DNA of 63,004 bases, from contig CANRLU010000002.1 of NCBI GenBank assembly GCA_947631535.1, forward strand, positions 1 to 63,004, given 5' to 3'. This document shows positions 52,598 through 62,487 of this stretch, one piece after another. Each line of letters begins with the position of its first letter. Position 1 is the stretch's first letter. This DNA comes from an uncultured Clostridia bacterium (GTDB lineage Bacteria > Bacillota > Clostridia > Oscillospirales > Ruminococcaceae). A program made the position numbers and the translations under genes. The notes beneath the pieces were generated by a model. The model searched no databases and was not told the origin of the DNA. It saw only the letters and a program-made list of their open reading frames with translations.

Positions 52598-55500
52598 GTG
52601 TATCTGAAATCGCTTGAACTTCACGGCTTCAAGTCTTTTCCCGACAAGGTAACGCTTGAATTCGGCAAGGGGCTGACGGCTGTTGTCGGGCCGAACGGCA
52701 GCGGAAAATCGAATATAGGCGACGCCGTGCGCTGGGTCCTGGGCGAGCAGTCATCAAAAACTCTGCGCGGCGGCAAGATGGAGGACGTGATCTTCGGCGG
52801 AACGCAGCAGCGCAAGCCCGTCGGCTTTGCCTCGGTCACGCTGAACATCGTAAACGATGACCGCACCCTTTCCGTAGACTCCGATACAGTGAGCGTTACC
52901 CGCAAACTTTACCGCAACGGCGACAGCGAATATCTTATAAACGGCAGCCCAGTGAGGCTCAAAGACGTTGTCGAGCTGTTTATGGACACCGGCCTCGGTC
53001 GGGACGGCTACTCGATAATCGGACAGGGCCGCGTGGCCGACATTGTGGGAAGCAAGTCGGGCGAGCGCAGGGAAATATTTGAAGAAGCCGCCGGAATATC
53101 GAAATTCCGATATAAAAAGGCGGAGTCGGAGCGCAGGCTCGCCGCTGCCGAAGACAACATTTTAAGGCTGAAAGACATCATTTCCGAGCTTGAGGGCAGG
53201 GTCGAGCCGTTAAGAGTGCAGTCCGAAAAGGCGAAAAAATACCTCGTTCTGGCCGACTCGCGGCGCTCGCTCGAAATAGCCGTGTGGACTCACAGGCTCA
53301 ACGAATTAAGAGGCGTGATCGACGGTCTTGAGGACAGGCTGCTCGCTTCAAATGCCGAATATGAACACCTCGACAACGAGATAGAAGATCTTGACGAGCA
53401 GATATCGAACCTTTCGCAGAAGCGTCAGCAGTGCAGCGCAGCCGCAGAGGATTACCGCACGAGGATATCGGAGCTTGAAAAATTAAGCGCTGACGCCGCG
53501 GCCGATATCGCCGTGTTTAAAAACAATATCCACCATTACACCGAGCAGATAAAAGAGAATGAGCAGCGCAAGGCGGAGCTTTCGCTCGGCGACGCAAAGC
53601 TTGAGGAAAAAATCTCCGAAAAGCGCGCGGAGATCATAAGGATAGAAAGCGAAAAAGCCGAGCTTGAAGCGCAGATAGCGGAGCTCTCCGATAAGCTCTC
53701 GACCCTTTCTATTGAAGCGGACGAATTTGAGCGCTCGCTTTCCGGCAGGAATGAAGAGCTCAACAAACTTTACATCAAAAAGTCGGAGCTGAGCTTTTCG
53801 CTCGCCAATGCCGACGCCACGCGCATAGGGCTTGAGCAGTCGGCTGCCGAAAGCCGCGAAGCGGTTTTGCAGGGAAAAACGGAGACTTTGAGCGCTGAAG
53901 ACGAGCTCAAAGCCGTAGAAAAAGGGATTGCGGAGGCCGAGGAGGCCGTAAAGGAGCACACCAACCGATTAAACGGCTTCCAGATGCTCTATAATAAAAA
54001 GAGCGAGCAGCTTAAAGCCCTCACCGACGAATGTAACTCCTCCGACCTTGATATAAGAAACCTCAGGCAGCGCAGGCAGATGCTTTTAGACCTCGAAAAC
54101 TCTATGGAGGGCTTTGCAGGCAGCGTCAGGCAGATTGTAAAGGCGGGCAGGAGCGGTCAGCTAAGGGGCGTAAAAGGAACGGTCGCGCAGCTGATATCCG
54201 TTGAGCAGAAATACAGCCTCGCCATCGAGACCGCTCTCGGCGGCGCGTTGCAGAACATAGTTGTTGACAATGAAGACACCGCCAAGCGCGGCATAAAGAT
54301 ACTGAAAGAAACCAACGGCGGCCGCGCTACATTCCTGCCTATAACCTCAGTAAAGGGAAACACCCTTACAGAAAAAAATCTTGATATGCAGGAGGGCTAT
54401 ATTGCCCTTGCGAGCGAGCTTGTGAACTGCGAGCCGGAGTATAATGGGATTGTAACTTCCCTGCTCGGCAGAATAGTTATCGCCGAGGACATCGACCTTG
54501 CCTCCAATATCGCGAAGAAATTCGGCTACAGGTTCAGGATAATTACCCTCGACGGCCAGGTGATCAACGCCGGCGGCTCGTTCACCGGAGGAAGCTCGCA
54601 GCGCTCTTCGGGAGTTCTTTCAAGAAAGAACGAGATAAGATCAATAGATTCCCGCCTCGAAAAGCTCTCGGCATCTTACGGGAACGTAAAGCGCCGCCTC
54701 GAATCGCTCACCGCCGAGACCGAAAAGCTCGGGTTCGACCTTGAGGGCGAGCGGGATATGATATCTCGTGCCGAGACGGAAAAAGTCCGCCTTGAGGGCG
54801 AAAAGGGTCGCATATCGGCTTTAAAAGAGCAGTATGAGCTCAGGATGGCCGAGCTTGAAAAGAATATATCTTCTTCGGAAGAGCGCATAGCGGCGCTCAT
54901 CGCGCAAAAGGCTCTTGACGCCGAGGAGCTTAAAAAGTGCGCCGAGAATATAGCTTCGCTCGAAAGCGAGCTTTCGGCCGCGCAGGCAAAGAGCGGCGAA
55001 ACAAAGGACGTGAGAGAAAAGCTCTCATCCGACATCTACGAGATGAGACTGAAGCTTTCTGAGCTCGCAAAGGATATACGTTCCTGCGAAGAATCCATTG
55101 AGCAGACCGAGCAGAGCATTAAAAACTCAGCAGAGGAGTCGAAGCGCTTCGACGAAAAAACCGCCGAGCTCAACGCCCTTATAGACGGCGAGAACGTAAA
55201 GATCGACGAGCGCGGCCGCGAGGCCGAAGAAGCGAAGCAGACCGCCGCTTCCCTAAGAGACAGGATCAGGGAGGAAAACGAGCGCGGGCTCGAATACGAG
55301 CGCCGCACGCAGGAGCTCAGAGATATCCAGCGCACGAAGTCGCAGGAAAAGGAGACCGTTTCTGCCGAGATCTCCCGCGTGACCGAGCGCTGCGACAACG
55401 TCAAAAAAGAAAGCGAAAGCATGGTGCTGCAGCTTCAGGAATCCTATTCGCTCACCGTTGCCGAAGCCGCCGAGCAGGCCGAGGATATCGAAGACATCGC

Positions 55501-56164
55501 CGAGGCCCAGAAGCGTCTAAACGAGATAAAGGGCAAGATACGCGCTCTCGGCTCGGTGAACACCGACGCCATCGACGAGTATAAAGAGGTCAAGGAAAGA
55601 TACGAGTTCCTTTCGGGGCAGCTGAACGACGTTACGCAGTCCAAAGACGAGCTCGAAAAGCTTATTGCCAGCCTCACAAAGAGCATGCGCGAGATATTCA
55701 CCGAAAGCTTCAATAAGATAAACGAGAACTTCAAGACTACGTTTGTAGAGCTCTTCGGCGGAGGACGGGCCGAGCTCATTCTCTCCGACCCTGACAACGT
55801 TCTTGAGTCGGGGATAGAGATAAACGTCGCTCCTCCCGGAAAGGTGATAAAGAATCTTTCGCTGCTCTCGGGCGGCGAGCAGGCGTTTGTGGCCATAGCC
55901 ATATATTTCGCGATACTTAAGCTGCGGCCGTCGCCGTTCTGTATACTCGACGAGATAGAGGCTGCGCTTGACGACGTGAACGTAACCCGATATGCGCAGT
56001 ATCTTCACAATTTCACCGGTACTACGCAGTTTATACTTATAACCCACCGCAGAGGAACTATGGAGGAAGCCGACGTTTTGTACGGCGTGACTATGCAGGA
56101 AAAGGGCGTTTCCAAGCTTTTGAGAATGGACATAAGCGAAGTCGGAAATGCCGACGCCGAGTAA
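52598..56164 (+). CDS. smc: chromosome segregation protein SMC
   Basis: Condensin ATPase ring protein of 1188 residues. Head 1: LTAVVGPNGSGKSNIGDAVRWV with Walker A (about 32-39) and a Q-loop. Long coiled coils (about 170-500 and 680-1000) flank a hinge around 515-660 (GVKGTVAQLI, NGGRATFLPI, GGSFTGGSS). Head 2: signature LLSGGEQAFVAIAI and Walker B SPFCILDEIEAALDD. The start is GTG directly after the previous stop, preceded by GGAGGA. FtsY follows after 9 bases; ScpA/ScpB are not in the window. Confidence 0.97.
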   Translation: MYLKSLELHGFKSFPDKVTLEFGKGLTAVVGPNGSGKSNIGDAVRWVLGEQSSKTLRGGKMEDVIFGGTQQRKPVGFASVTLNIVNDDRTLSVDSDTVSVTRKLYRNGDSEYLINGSPVRLKDVVELFMDTGLGRDGYSIIGQGRVADIVGSKSGERREIFEEAAGISKFRYKKAESERRLAAAEDNILRLKDIISELEGRVEPLRVQSEKAKKYLVLADSRRSLEIAVWTHRLNELRGVIDGLEDRLLASNAEYEHLDNEIEDLDEQISNLSQKRQQCSAAAEDYRTRISELEKLSADAAADIAVFKNNIHHYTEQIKENEQRKAELSLGDAKLEEKISEKRAEIIRIESEKAELEAQIAELSDKLSTLSIEADEFERSLSGRNEELNKLYIKKSELSFSLANADATRIGLEQSAAESREAVLQGKTETLSAEDELKAVEKGIAEAEEAVKEHTNRLNGFQMLYNKKSEQLKALTDECNSSDLDIRNLRQRRQMLLDLENSMEGFAGSVRQIVKAGRSGQLRGVKGTVAQLISVEQKYSLAIETALGGALQNIVVDNEDTAKRGIKILKETNGGRATFLPITSVKGNTLTEKNLDMQEGYIALASELVNCEPEYNGIVTSLLGRIVIAEDIDLASNIAKKFGYRFRIITLDGQVINAGGSFTGGSSQRSSGVLSRKNEIRSIDSRLEKLSASYGNVKRRLESLTAETEKLGFDLEGERDMISRAETEKVRLEGEKGRISALKEQYELRMAELEKNISSSEERIAALIAQKALDAEELKKCAENIASLESELSAAQAKSGETKDVREKLSSDIYEMRLKLSELAKDIRSCEESIEQTEQSIKNSAEESKRFDEKTAELNALIDGENVKIDERGREAEEAKQTAASLRDRIREENERGLEYERRTQELRDIQRTKSQEKETVSAEISRVTERCDNVKKESESMVLQLQESYSLTVAEAAEQAEDIEDIAEAQKRLNEIKGKIRALGSVNTDAIDEYKEVKERYEFLSGQLNDVTQSKDELEKLIASLTKSMREIFTESFNKINENFKTTFVELFGGGRAELILSDPDNVLESGIEINVAPPGKVIKNLSLLSGGEQAFVAIAIYFAILKLRPSPFCILDEIEAALDDVNVTRYAQYLHNFTGTTQFILITHRRGTMEEADVLYGVTMQEKGVSKLLRMDISEVGNADAE

Positions 56165-56173
56165 GGAGATACA

Positions 56174-57094
56174 ATGGGATTTTTTGAAAAACTTAAACAG
56201 GGGTTAAAAAAGACGAAAAACGGCCTGATAGGCGGGATAAACTCGCTGCTCTCGGGTTCGGAGATAAACGACGATTTTTACGATGAGCTCGAAGAAACGC
56301 TTATCCTCTCGGATATCGGCGCGAAGACTTCGGAGGACATCGTTTCGGGGCTGCGCCAAAGGGTAAAGGAGCAAAAGCTCTCGACTCCCGACGAAGTCCG
56401 CGCGGCGCTGAAAGAAATGATAAGAGAGATGCTCGGCGAGGACACCCCGCTCGACCTTTCAACGGTGCCGTCGGTGATACTCGTTATAGGTGTTAACGGC
56501 GTGGGAAAGACCACCGCTATAGGAAAGCTCTCAAACCAGCTGAAGCAGGAGGGCAAGCGGGTGCTCGTGGCCGCGGCGGATACTTTCAGGGCGGCGGCGA
56601 TAGAGCAGCTCAACGTCTGGACCGACCGCGCCGGCGTTGAGATCATCAAGCACAACGAGGGTTCCGATCCGGCATCGGTGGTGTATGACGCCCTCGACGC
56701 CGCAAAGTCGCGCAGCGCCGACGTTGTTATCATCGACACGGCGGGAAGGCTTCACAATAAGTCGAATCTTATGAACGAGCTTGCGAAGATATCGAGGATA
56801 GTTCACCAAAAGGCCGAGGGCTGCGCTTTGGAGGTCCTCATCGCGCTCGACGCCACCACCGGCCAGAACGCCGTGAACCAAGCAAGAGCCTTTAACGACG
56901 CCGCCGACATCACCGGTATCATACTAACAAAGCTCGACAGCTCCGCAAAGGGCGGCATAGTAATTTCTATCGCCAACGAGCTGAAGGTTCCGGTAAAGCT
57001 TGTGTCGGTAGGCGAGAAGATAGACGACTTGCAGCCCTTCTCGGCGCAGGATTTTGTAGACGCTCTGTTTGAAAACGACGACCGTGAGGAATAA
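56174..57094 (+). CDS. ftsY: signal recognition particle receptor FtsY
   Basis: SRP-receptor GTPase targeting ribosomes to the membrane. 306 residues, a short form lacking the large acidic A domain of enterobacteria. N domain to about residue 90, then the G domain: G1 [14 protein letters not shown] (about 110), G2 [10 protein letters not shown]3 [12 protein letters not shown]4 [11 protein letters not shown]5-like [19 protein letters not shown] precedes the ATG. The smc-ftsY pair is standard in Firmicutes. Confidence 0.97.
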   Translation: MGFFEKLKQGLKKTKNGLIGGINSLLSGSEINDDFYDELEETLILSDIGAKTSEDIVSGLRQRVKEQKLSTPDEVRAALKEMIREMLGEDTPLDLSTVPSVILVIGVNGVGKTTAIGKLSNQLKQEGKRVLVAAADTFRAAAIEQLNVWTDRAGVEIIKHNEGSDPASVVYDALDAAKSRSADVVIIDTAGRLHNKSNLMNELAKISRIVHQKAEGCALEVLIALDATTGQNAVNQARAFNDAADITGIILTKLDSSAKGGIVISIANELKVPVKLVSVGEKIDDLQPFSAQDFVDALFENDDREE

Positions 57095-57096
57095 TT

Positions 57097-57690
57097 ATGA
57101 CTAAAATGATACTTGCAAGCTCTAATCCGCATAAGCTTCGGGAATTCCGCGAAATTTTGGAGCCGCTCGGCTGCGAGGTGATATCTCAGAAAGACGCCGG
57201 CATAGACATCGAGCCGGAGGAAAACGGCACTACCTTTGCGGAAAACTCCGCGATAAAGGCGAGAGCGATATATGACATCGCAAAATGCGCCGTTATCGCC
57301 GACGACAGCGGCCTTGAGGTCGATGCGCTCGGCGGCGAGCCGGGAGTTTACTCCGCCCGCTACGGCGGCACCCGCGACGACATAGCACACAACGACCTCG
57401 TTATCAAGAAACTCGAGGGCATTCCGGACGAAAAGCGTACGGCAAGGTTCGTCTGCGCGATAACATATATCGACGCAAACGGGAACGAATCCCGCTTTCT
57501 CGGAAAATTCGAGGGCTGGATAGGCTACGAAATGAGAGGGGAGCACGGCTTCGGCTACGACCCGATATTTATGGTCGGCGATATAAGCTCGGCCGAGATG
57601 TCTCCAGAGGAGAAAAACGCCGTGAGTCACCGCGGAAAGGCGCTCAGGCTTCTCGCCGATTACATCAACAGGACAAATTCGGAGGATTAA
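57097..57690 (+). CDS. rdgB: dITP/XTP pyrophosphatase (RdgB/HAM1)
   Basis: Removes non-canonical purine triphosphates such as ITP and XTP. 197 residues with the family start MILASSNPHKLREFREIL, EENGTTFAENSAIKARA, the metal site ADDSGLEVDALGG, and GFGYDPIF. It starts 2 bases after the ftsY stop and ends 1 base before yhbY. Confidence 0.96.
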   Translation: MTKMILASSNPHKLREFREILEPLGCEVISQKDAGIDIEPEENGTTFAENSAIKARAIYDIAKCAVIADDSGLEVDALGGEPGVYSARYGGTRDDIAHNDLVIKKLEGIPDEKRTARFVCAITYIDANGNESRFLGKFEGWIGYEMRGEHGFGYDPIFMVGDISSAEMSPEEKNAVSHRGKALRLLADYINRTNSED

Positions 57691-57691
57691 A

Positions 57692-57985
57692 ATGCTCACA
57701 TCAAAGCAAAGATCATATTTAAAATCCGTCTCCGCTAATCTCGAGCCGGCGTTTCAGGTCGGAAAGGGCGGAGTATCGAAAGAACAGGCGGAGGGGATAT
57801 CGAAATATCTCACCGCTCACGAGCTCGTGAAGATAAAGGTGCTCGACAATTCGATGTATACTGCCGACGAGGCCGCTCGCGAGCTCGCCTCGCTCACCGA
57901 TGCCGAGGTAGTCATCGTGATCGGCTCAAAGGCTGTACTGTTCCGCCCGAATCCCGAAAAGCCTGCGGTAAGCCAAAATCTTTAA
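57692..57985 (+). CDS. yhbY: ribosome assembly RNA-binding protein YhbY/YqeI
   Basis: A 97-residue CRS1/YhbY (CRM) domain protein that binds pre-50S particles. The signature is GKGGVSK (about 24-30) with the preceding LEPAFQV; ELVKIKVLDN follows and a GSKAVLFRPN end. It lies one base after rdgB; in most Firmicutes nadD comes next, but here it does not. Confidence 0.93.
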   Translation: MLTSKQRSYLKSVSANLEPAFQVGKGGVSKEQAEGISKYLTAHELVKIKVLDNSMYTADEAARELASLTDAEVVIVIGSKAVLFRPNPEKPAVSQNL

Positions 57986-58016
57986 AAGCAATATATCAGG
58001 AAAAGAGGTCTTTATA

Positions 58017-58610
58017 TTGACCGACCCGAGGATGCCCGAAATGAAAGACTTTCTGAAAGAAAATCTTTCGGAAAAAAGATATATCCACAGCTTAAACGTC
58101 GCCGATGCTGCAAGGCGCCTTGCCGAAATCAACGGCGCCGACGCCGATAAATGTTATCTTGCGGGCCTGCTTCACGATATCTGCAAGGAGCTTTCAAAGC
58201 AGGAGCAGCTCGAGCTGGTAATGCGCTCGGAGTTTGAGGTCTCAAAGATAGAACTCGGCGCACCGAAGACCCACCATGCGATAGCGGGAGCCGTCTTCGT
58301 AAAGGAAAAATACGGCATCGCCGACCGCGATATCCTCTCGCCGATACGCTGGCACACCGTCGGAAAGGGCGGAATGACGCTCTATGAGCAGATAATCTAT
58401 ATGGCCGACCTTATTTCCGACGACCGCGACTACGGCGACATCGAAAGGATAAGAAGCATAACTTATGGTGACCTTAAGCGCGGGCTGTATGAAGCCTTTA
58501 AATGGATGATACAGGAAAATCTTGAAAAATGCAGGCTTATACCTCAGTCTACATACGACGCGTATAACGAATATACGGCGATAGAGATATCGAGGTTTAA
58601 AGACAGATAG
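58017..58610 (+). CDS. yqeK: HD-domain hydrolase YqeK
   Basis: Ap4A-type dinucleoside tetraphosphate hydrolase family, 197 residues. The HD domain has HSLNVADAARRLAE (His near 23), LHDICKE (the HD pair near 50), APKTHHAIAGAVF and D of DLISDDRDY. TTG at 58017 is chosen because AAAGAGG lies about 8 bases upstream, and ATGs further downstream (M14-like) would cut into the first helix. Neighbours are yhbY and the LCP-like gene; nadD is missing from the interval. Confidence 0.9.
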   Translation: MTDPRMPEMKDFLKENLSEKRYIHSLNVADAARRLAEINGADADKCYLAGLLHDICKELSKQEQLELVMRSEFEVSKIELGAPKTHHAIAGAVFVKEKYGIADRDILSPIRWHTVGKGGMTLYEQIIYMADLISDDRDYGDIERIRSITYGDLKRGLYEAFKWMIQENLEKCRLIPQSTYDAYNEYTAIEISRFKDR

Positions 58611-58648
58611 CAGGAGATTCGGGAAGCAGCGTCCCGACGGGCGTTGAT

Positions 58649-59599
58649 ATGAAAAAATCGGGATATGCTTTCACGATAATCACTTTCTGCTTTATAAGCG
58701 CGGCGGTAACTCTTGCCATACTCGGCAGCGCCGCAAGGGCCGCAAAGCTGCGGGTAGCCTCGCAGTATAACGAGCCCGACTATATAAGATATATCTCCGA
58801 GGGCTACGGGTTCGACACCGTAAGCACCAAAAAGAACTATCTTATAACCGTCACCGACGGCGAGCTGCCCGTGAGGGTGCACCTGCTGACGGTGGACGAG
58901 GACAAAAACACAGTTGATATCCTCGATATACCGCCCGACACATATATCATCGCAGACGGTTATTTCGGTCTCCTGCGCGACGCTTTTGCAACGCCGGTCT
59001 ACACGCAGATAGTCAGCCGCGTGCTCTGCCTTGATATCAGCGGCTCCGCGAGCTTCAGCGCCGAAACGCTCGGCGATATGGCGCATCTCCTTGAAGTGAA
59101 GCTTAAGCTCCCCAAGAGCATATACCGCTCCGGCGAGCTCGATATTACCCGTGAAATCGGTGAAAAGATAGCTCTTGACGGCTTCAGCTATTCCGGAGGA
59201 GATGCCGAGGCGGTGAAGCTTTACCGAAAGCTTCTGGCAGGGATATTCTCCGAGATGAGCAGTCGGGGCTCGCTCGAAAGCTTTTCTCTGCTTATGAATC
59301 TCATAGTCAACAGGTTCGACACCGATATGACCGTTGAGGATATCATCGCGGCGGTGAATTCGGTAAAAGATGTAAAGCTGAGAAAGGTCAGCATATGGAT
59401 CGCCGTAGGGAGTCGGGCAAAATTCGGCGAAAAAAATATATGGGCGCTCGACGCTGAGGGTATGGCAGAGCTTTTGAACTCCGTCTTCAGAGTTAAGGGG
59501 ATAGAAGTCCCCAAGGAAAGCCTGAGTATCCCCGCGATGCCCGTAGGTGAATTTATTTACGAAGATCTGCCTGTAAAGGCAACTGATATACCGGACTGA
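58649..59599 (+). CDS. LytR-CpsA-Psr-like membrane protein, probably altered catalytic site
   Basis: A 316-residue protein with one N-terminal membrane span (about 6-28) and an extracellular domain. The segment NTVDILDIPPDTYI fits the LCP beta-strand that normally reads SIPRDT, so the usual arginine is proline here. A weaker match lies in VSIWIAVGS near residue 255. LCP proteins ligate wall polymers to peptidoglycan, and in Clostridia they often sit between yqeK and rsfS. With the Arg gone, activity is doubtful and a structural or regulatory role is possible. The ATG has only a poor ribosome site. Confidence 0.65.
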   Translation: MKKSGYAFTIITFCFISAAVTLAILGSAARAAKLRVASQYNEPDYIRYISEGYGFDTVSTKKNYLITVTDGELPVRVHLLTVDEDKNTVDILDIPPDTYIIADGYFGLLRDAFATPVYTQIVSRVLCLDISGSASFSAETLGDMAHLLEVKLKLPKSIYRSGELDITREIGEKIALDGFSYSGGDAEAVKLYRKLLAGIFSEMSSRGSLESFSLLMNLIVNRFDTDMTVEDIIAAVNSVKDVKLRKVSIWIAVGSRAKFGEKNIWALDAEGMAELLNSVFRVKGIEVPKESLSIPAMPVGEFIYEDLPVKATDIPD

Positions 59600-59618
59600 C
59601 AAAAAGGAGGAAAAAATT

Positions 59619-59969
59619 ATGACACAACTTGAAAAGCTCTCGACCATCGTCAAGGCTCTCGATTCAAAGAGTGCGCAGGACATCAAGGTGATAAGGATAG
59701 GCGACCTCACCATTGTGGCCGACTACTTCGTCATTGCCAACGGCACCTCGACCACCCATACTCGCGGTCTTGTTGACGAAGTTGATTTCAGAATGGGCGA
59801 AAAGGGCGTGAACGTTGACCACATAGAGGGCGTTGACGGCGCGAGCTGGATAGCTATGGACTACGGCGACATAGTTGTGCACGTCTTCTACCGCGACGTC
59901 AGAGAGCAATATAACCTCGAAAAGCTCTGGAGCGACGGCGAAGCTGTTGACATTGCGACTTTATTGTGA
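59619..59969 (+). CDS. rsfS: ribosome silencing factor RsfS
   Basis: A 116-residue protein that binds L14 and blocks subunit joining. The signature ALDSKSAQDIKVIRIGDLTIVADYFVIANGTS (parts: ALDSKSAQDI, ADYFVIANGTS) opens the protein; VDHIEGVDGASWIAMDYGDIVVHVF is present (parts: GASWIAMDYGD, IVVHVF). Standard length. AAAAAGGAGG precedes the ATG. Confidence 0.96.
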   Translation: MTQLEKLSTIVKALDSKSAQDIKVIRIGDLTIVADYFVIANGTSTTHTRGLVDEVDFRMGEKGVNVDHIEGVDGASWIAMDYGDIVVHVFYRDVREQYNLEKLWSDGEAVDIATLL

Positions 59970-59997
59970 TAAAATAATCGCACTGCGAAATTTTATC
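59968..59997. promoter_or_regulatory. 30-base imperfect palindrome between rsfS and leuS
   Basis: GATAAAAT, AA, TCGC / GCGA, A, ATTTTATC: an 8-bp outer and 4-bp inner stem around ACT. It overlaps the rsfS stop codon. No T run follows, so it is not a typical terminator; a protein-binding site or mRNA-processing site is possible. Confidence 0.4.
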
Positions 59998-60054
59998 GCT
60001 GTCAGATATTAAAATACCGTCCGATTTTTATTTTCACAAAAAGGAATGATTCAA

Positions 60055-62460
60055 ATGAAATACGATTTTTCCGCCGTTGAAGCCAAATGGCAGAAGTATT
60101 GGGAGGATAACAAGACCTTTGAGGTGGATATCGACCGCTCAAAGCCGAAATACTACGCTCTGGTGGAGTTTCCCTATCCCTCCGGCGCTGGTATGCACGT
60201 CGGGCACATAAAGGCCTATACCGGCCTTGAGGCTCTCTCCCGCAAAAAGCGCCTTGAGGGTTATAACGTCCTCTTCCCGATGGGTTTCGACGCCTTCGGC
60301 CTCCCTGCCGAGAACTACGCCATAAAGACCGGCGTACACCCGAGGGTATCTACCGACCACAACATCGCCCACTTCTCGGAGCAGATGAAAAAGGTGGGCT
60401 ACAGCTTCGACTGGTCCCGCGTTGTAGATACCTCCGACGAAAACTACTATAAATGGACTCAGTGGATATTCCTGAAGATGTTTGAAAACGGCCTTGTTTT
60501 CAGGGATACCGCGCTCGTCAACTACTGCCCGAGCTGCAAGGTCGTGCTCTCAAACGAGGATTCGCAGGGCGGCAAGTGCGACGTCTGCCACAGCGATATC
60601 GTGCAGATGTCAAAAGAGGTATGGTACTTAAGGATAACCGAATACTGCGAAAAGCTCCTTGAGGGTCTTAACGAGGTGGATTATCTTCCCTACGTGAAGA
60701 CTCAGCAGGAAAACTGGATAGGAAAATCCACCGGCGCTTTCGTAAACTTCGAGCTCAAGGGTTCGAGCGAAAAGCTTCGCATATATACCACCCGTCCCGA
60801 CACTCTTTACGGCGTCACCTTTATGGTAATCGCCCCCGAGCACCCGATAATCGACCGCAGCGCAGGCGTTATAAAGAACCTCGACGAGGTAAAGGCCTAC
60901 AGGGCGGAGTGCGCCAAGAAAACCGAATTTGAGCGCACCCAGCTCGTAAAGGACAAGACCGGCGTTAAGCTCGACGGCTTAAGCGCCGTAAACCCCGTGA
61001 ACGGCAAGGAGATCCCGATTTATATTTCGGACTACGTTATGATGGGCTACGGCACCGGCGCGATTATGGCCGTTCCCGCGCATGACCAGCGCGACTGGGA
61101 GTTTGCGAAGAAATTCGGAATAGATATAATCGAGGTCATCAAGGGCGGAGACATCGAAAAGGAAGCCTACACCGGCGACGGCGAAATGGTCAACTCCGGC
61201 GTCCTCAACGGTCTCACCAACAAGAAGGACTCCATCGAAAAAATGCTTGAATTCCTCACGGAAAAGGGCATCGGCGAAAAGGGCGTTCAGTATAAGATGA
61301 AGGACTGGGCGTTCAACCGTCAGCGCTACTGGGGCGAGCCTATCCCGATCGTCCACTGTCCTCACTGTGGAATGGTCGCCGTTCCCTACGACGAGCTTCC
61401 GCTCAAGCTGCCGAACGTTGAAAACTTCGAGCCCGGCACCGACGGTCAGAGCCCACTCGCAAGGATAGAGAGCTTTGTAAACTGCAAATGTCCGAAGTGC
61501 GGCCGCGATGCCAAGCGCGAGACCGATACCATGCCGCAGTGGGCCGGTTCTTCGTGGTATTATCTTAGGTATGTTGACCCGCACAATTCCGAGGCGTTCG
61601 CCTCAAAAGAGGCTATGGAATACTGGCTGCCGGTAGACTGGTATAACGGCGGCAACGAGCACGTCACCCGCCATATGATCTATTCGAGATTCTGGCACCG
61701 CTTCCTCTACGACATCGGCGAGGTCCCCACTCCCGAGCCCTATATGAAGCGCACCTGCCAGGGGCTCATACTCGGTCCCGACGGCGACAAGATGTCGAAA
61801 TCGAAGGGCAACGTAGTCGACCCGCTCGACGTTATAAACATCTACGGCGCCGACGTACTGAGGGTATACGTCCTCTTTATGGGCGACTACGAAAAGGCCG
61901 CGCCCTGGTCGGAATCCGGCGTTACGGGCTGCAAGCGCTTCCTCGAAAGGGTCTGGGGTCTTCAGGACATTATGACCGACGCTGAAAGTTACCGCCCCGA
62001 GTTCGTCGCTAAGATGCATAAGGCGATAAAGAAGGTAACTCTCGATATCGACTCGATGAAATATAACACCGCCATCGCCGCGCTTATGACTCTTATCAAC
62101 GATTTCTATGCGAGCGGAAGCGTCACCCGCGCGGAGCTCAGAGACTTCTGCATACTCCTTTATCCGTTTGCGCCCCATATTACCGAAGAGATCTACGAGG
62201 CTCAGAGATTCGGCGGATATCTCCATAACGCCGAGTGGGCTAAATACGACGACGCTCTCTGCCGCGAAGACGAAGTCGAGGTAGCCGTCCAGGTCAACGG
62301 AAAGATCAGGGAGAAGCTCATGGTAAGCGCCGACGCCTCTCAGGACGAGGTCATCGAAGCCGCAAAATCGCTCGAAAGAATAGCCTCGGAAATCGCCGGA
62401 AAGCAGATAGTAAAGGCGATTTACGTCAAGGGAAGGCTCGTCAATATTGTCATGAAGTAA
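60055..62460 (+). CDS. leuS: leucyl-tRNA synthetase
   Basis: Class I synthetase charging tRNA-Leu. 801 residues. HIGH motif in PYPSGAGMHVGHIKAYT (about residues 40-56), CP1 editing domain (about 220-400; TRPDTLYGVTFMV, GTGAIMAVPAHDQRDWEFA), KMSKS in GDKMSKSKGNVVDP (about 580), and the C-terminal anticodon region. A Cys pair CPSC / CDVC (about 155) makes a zinc knuckle. ATG 60055 is chosen: AAAGGA lies 9 bases upstream; ATG 60046 is too close. The leader is short (85 bases) and shows no T-box. Confidence 0.97.
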   Translation: MKYDFSAVEAKWQKYWEDNKTFEVDIDRSKPKYYALVEFPYPSGAGMHVGHIKAYTGLEALSRKKRLEGYNVLFPMGFDAFGLPAENYAIKTGVHPRVSTDHNIAHFSEQMKKVGYSFDWSRVVDTSDENYYKWTQWIFLKMFENGLVFRDTALVNYCPSCKVVLSNEDSQGGKCDVCHSDIVQMSKEVWYLRITEYCEKLLEGLNEVDYLPYVKTQQENWIGKSTGAFVNFELKGSSEKLRIYTTRPDTLYGVTFMVIAPEHPIIDRSAGVIKNLDEVKAYRAECAKKTEFERTQLVKDKTGVKLDGLSAVNPVNGKEIPIYISDYVMMGYGTGAIMAVPAHDQRDWEFAKKFGIDIIEVIKGGDIEKEAYTGDGEMVNSGVLNGLTNKKDSIEKMLEFLTEKGIGEKGVQYKMKDWAFNRQRYWGEPIPIVHCPHCGMVAVPYDELPLKLPNVENFEPGTDGQSPLARIESFVNCKCPKCGRDAKRETDTMPQWAGSSWYYLRYVDPHNSEAFASKEAMEYWLPVDWYNGGNEHVTRHMIYSRFWHRFLYDIGEVPTPEPYMKRTCQGLILGPDGDKMSKSKGNVVDPLDVINIYGADVLRVYVLFMGDYEKAAPWSESGVTGCKRFLERVWGLQDIMTDAESYRPEFVAKMHKAIKKVTLDIDSMKYNTAIAALMTLINDFYASGSVTRAELRDFCILLYPFAPHITEEIYEAQRFGGYLHNAEWAKYDDALCREDEVEVAVQVNGKIREKLMVSADASQDEVIEAAKSLERIASEIAGKQIVKAIYVKGRLVNIVMK

Positions 62461-62487
62461 AAAACGCAAGAATTTTGCTTTTGGGTA

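Noticed and set aside
59970-60054. T-box leader before leuS
   Set aside because: The interval is only 85 bases, too short for a T-box, and lacks the T-box sequence and a terminator.
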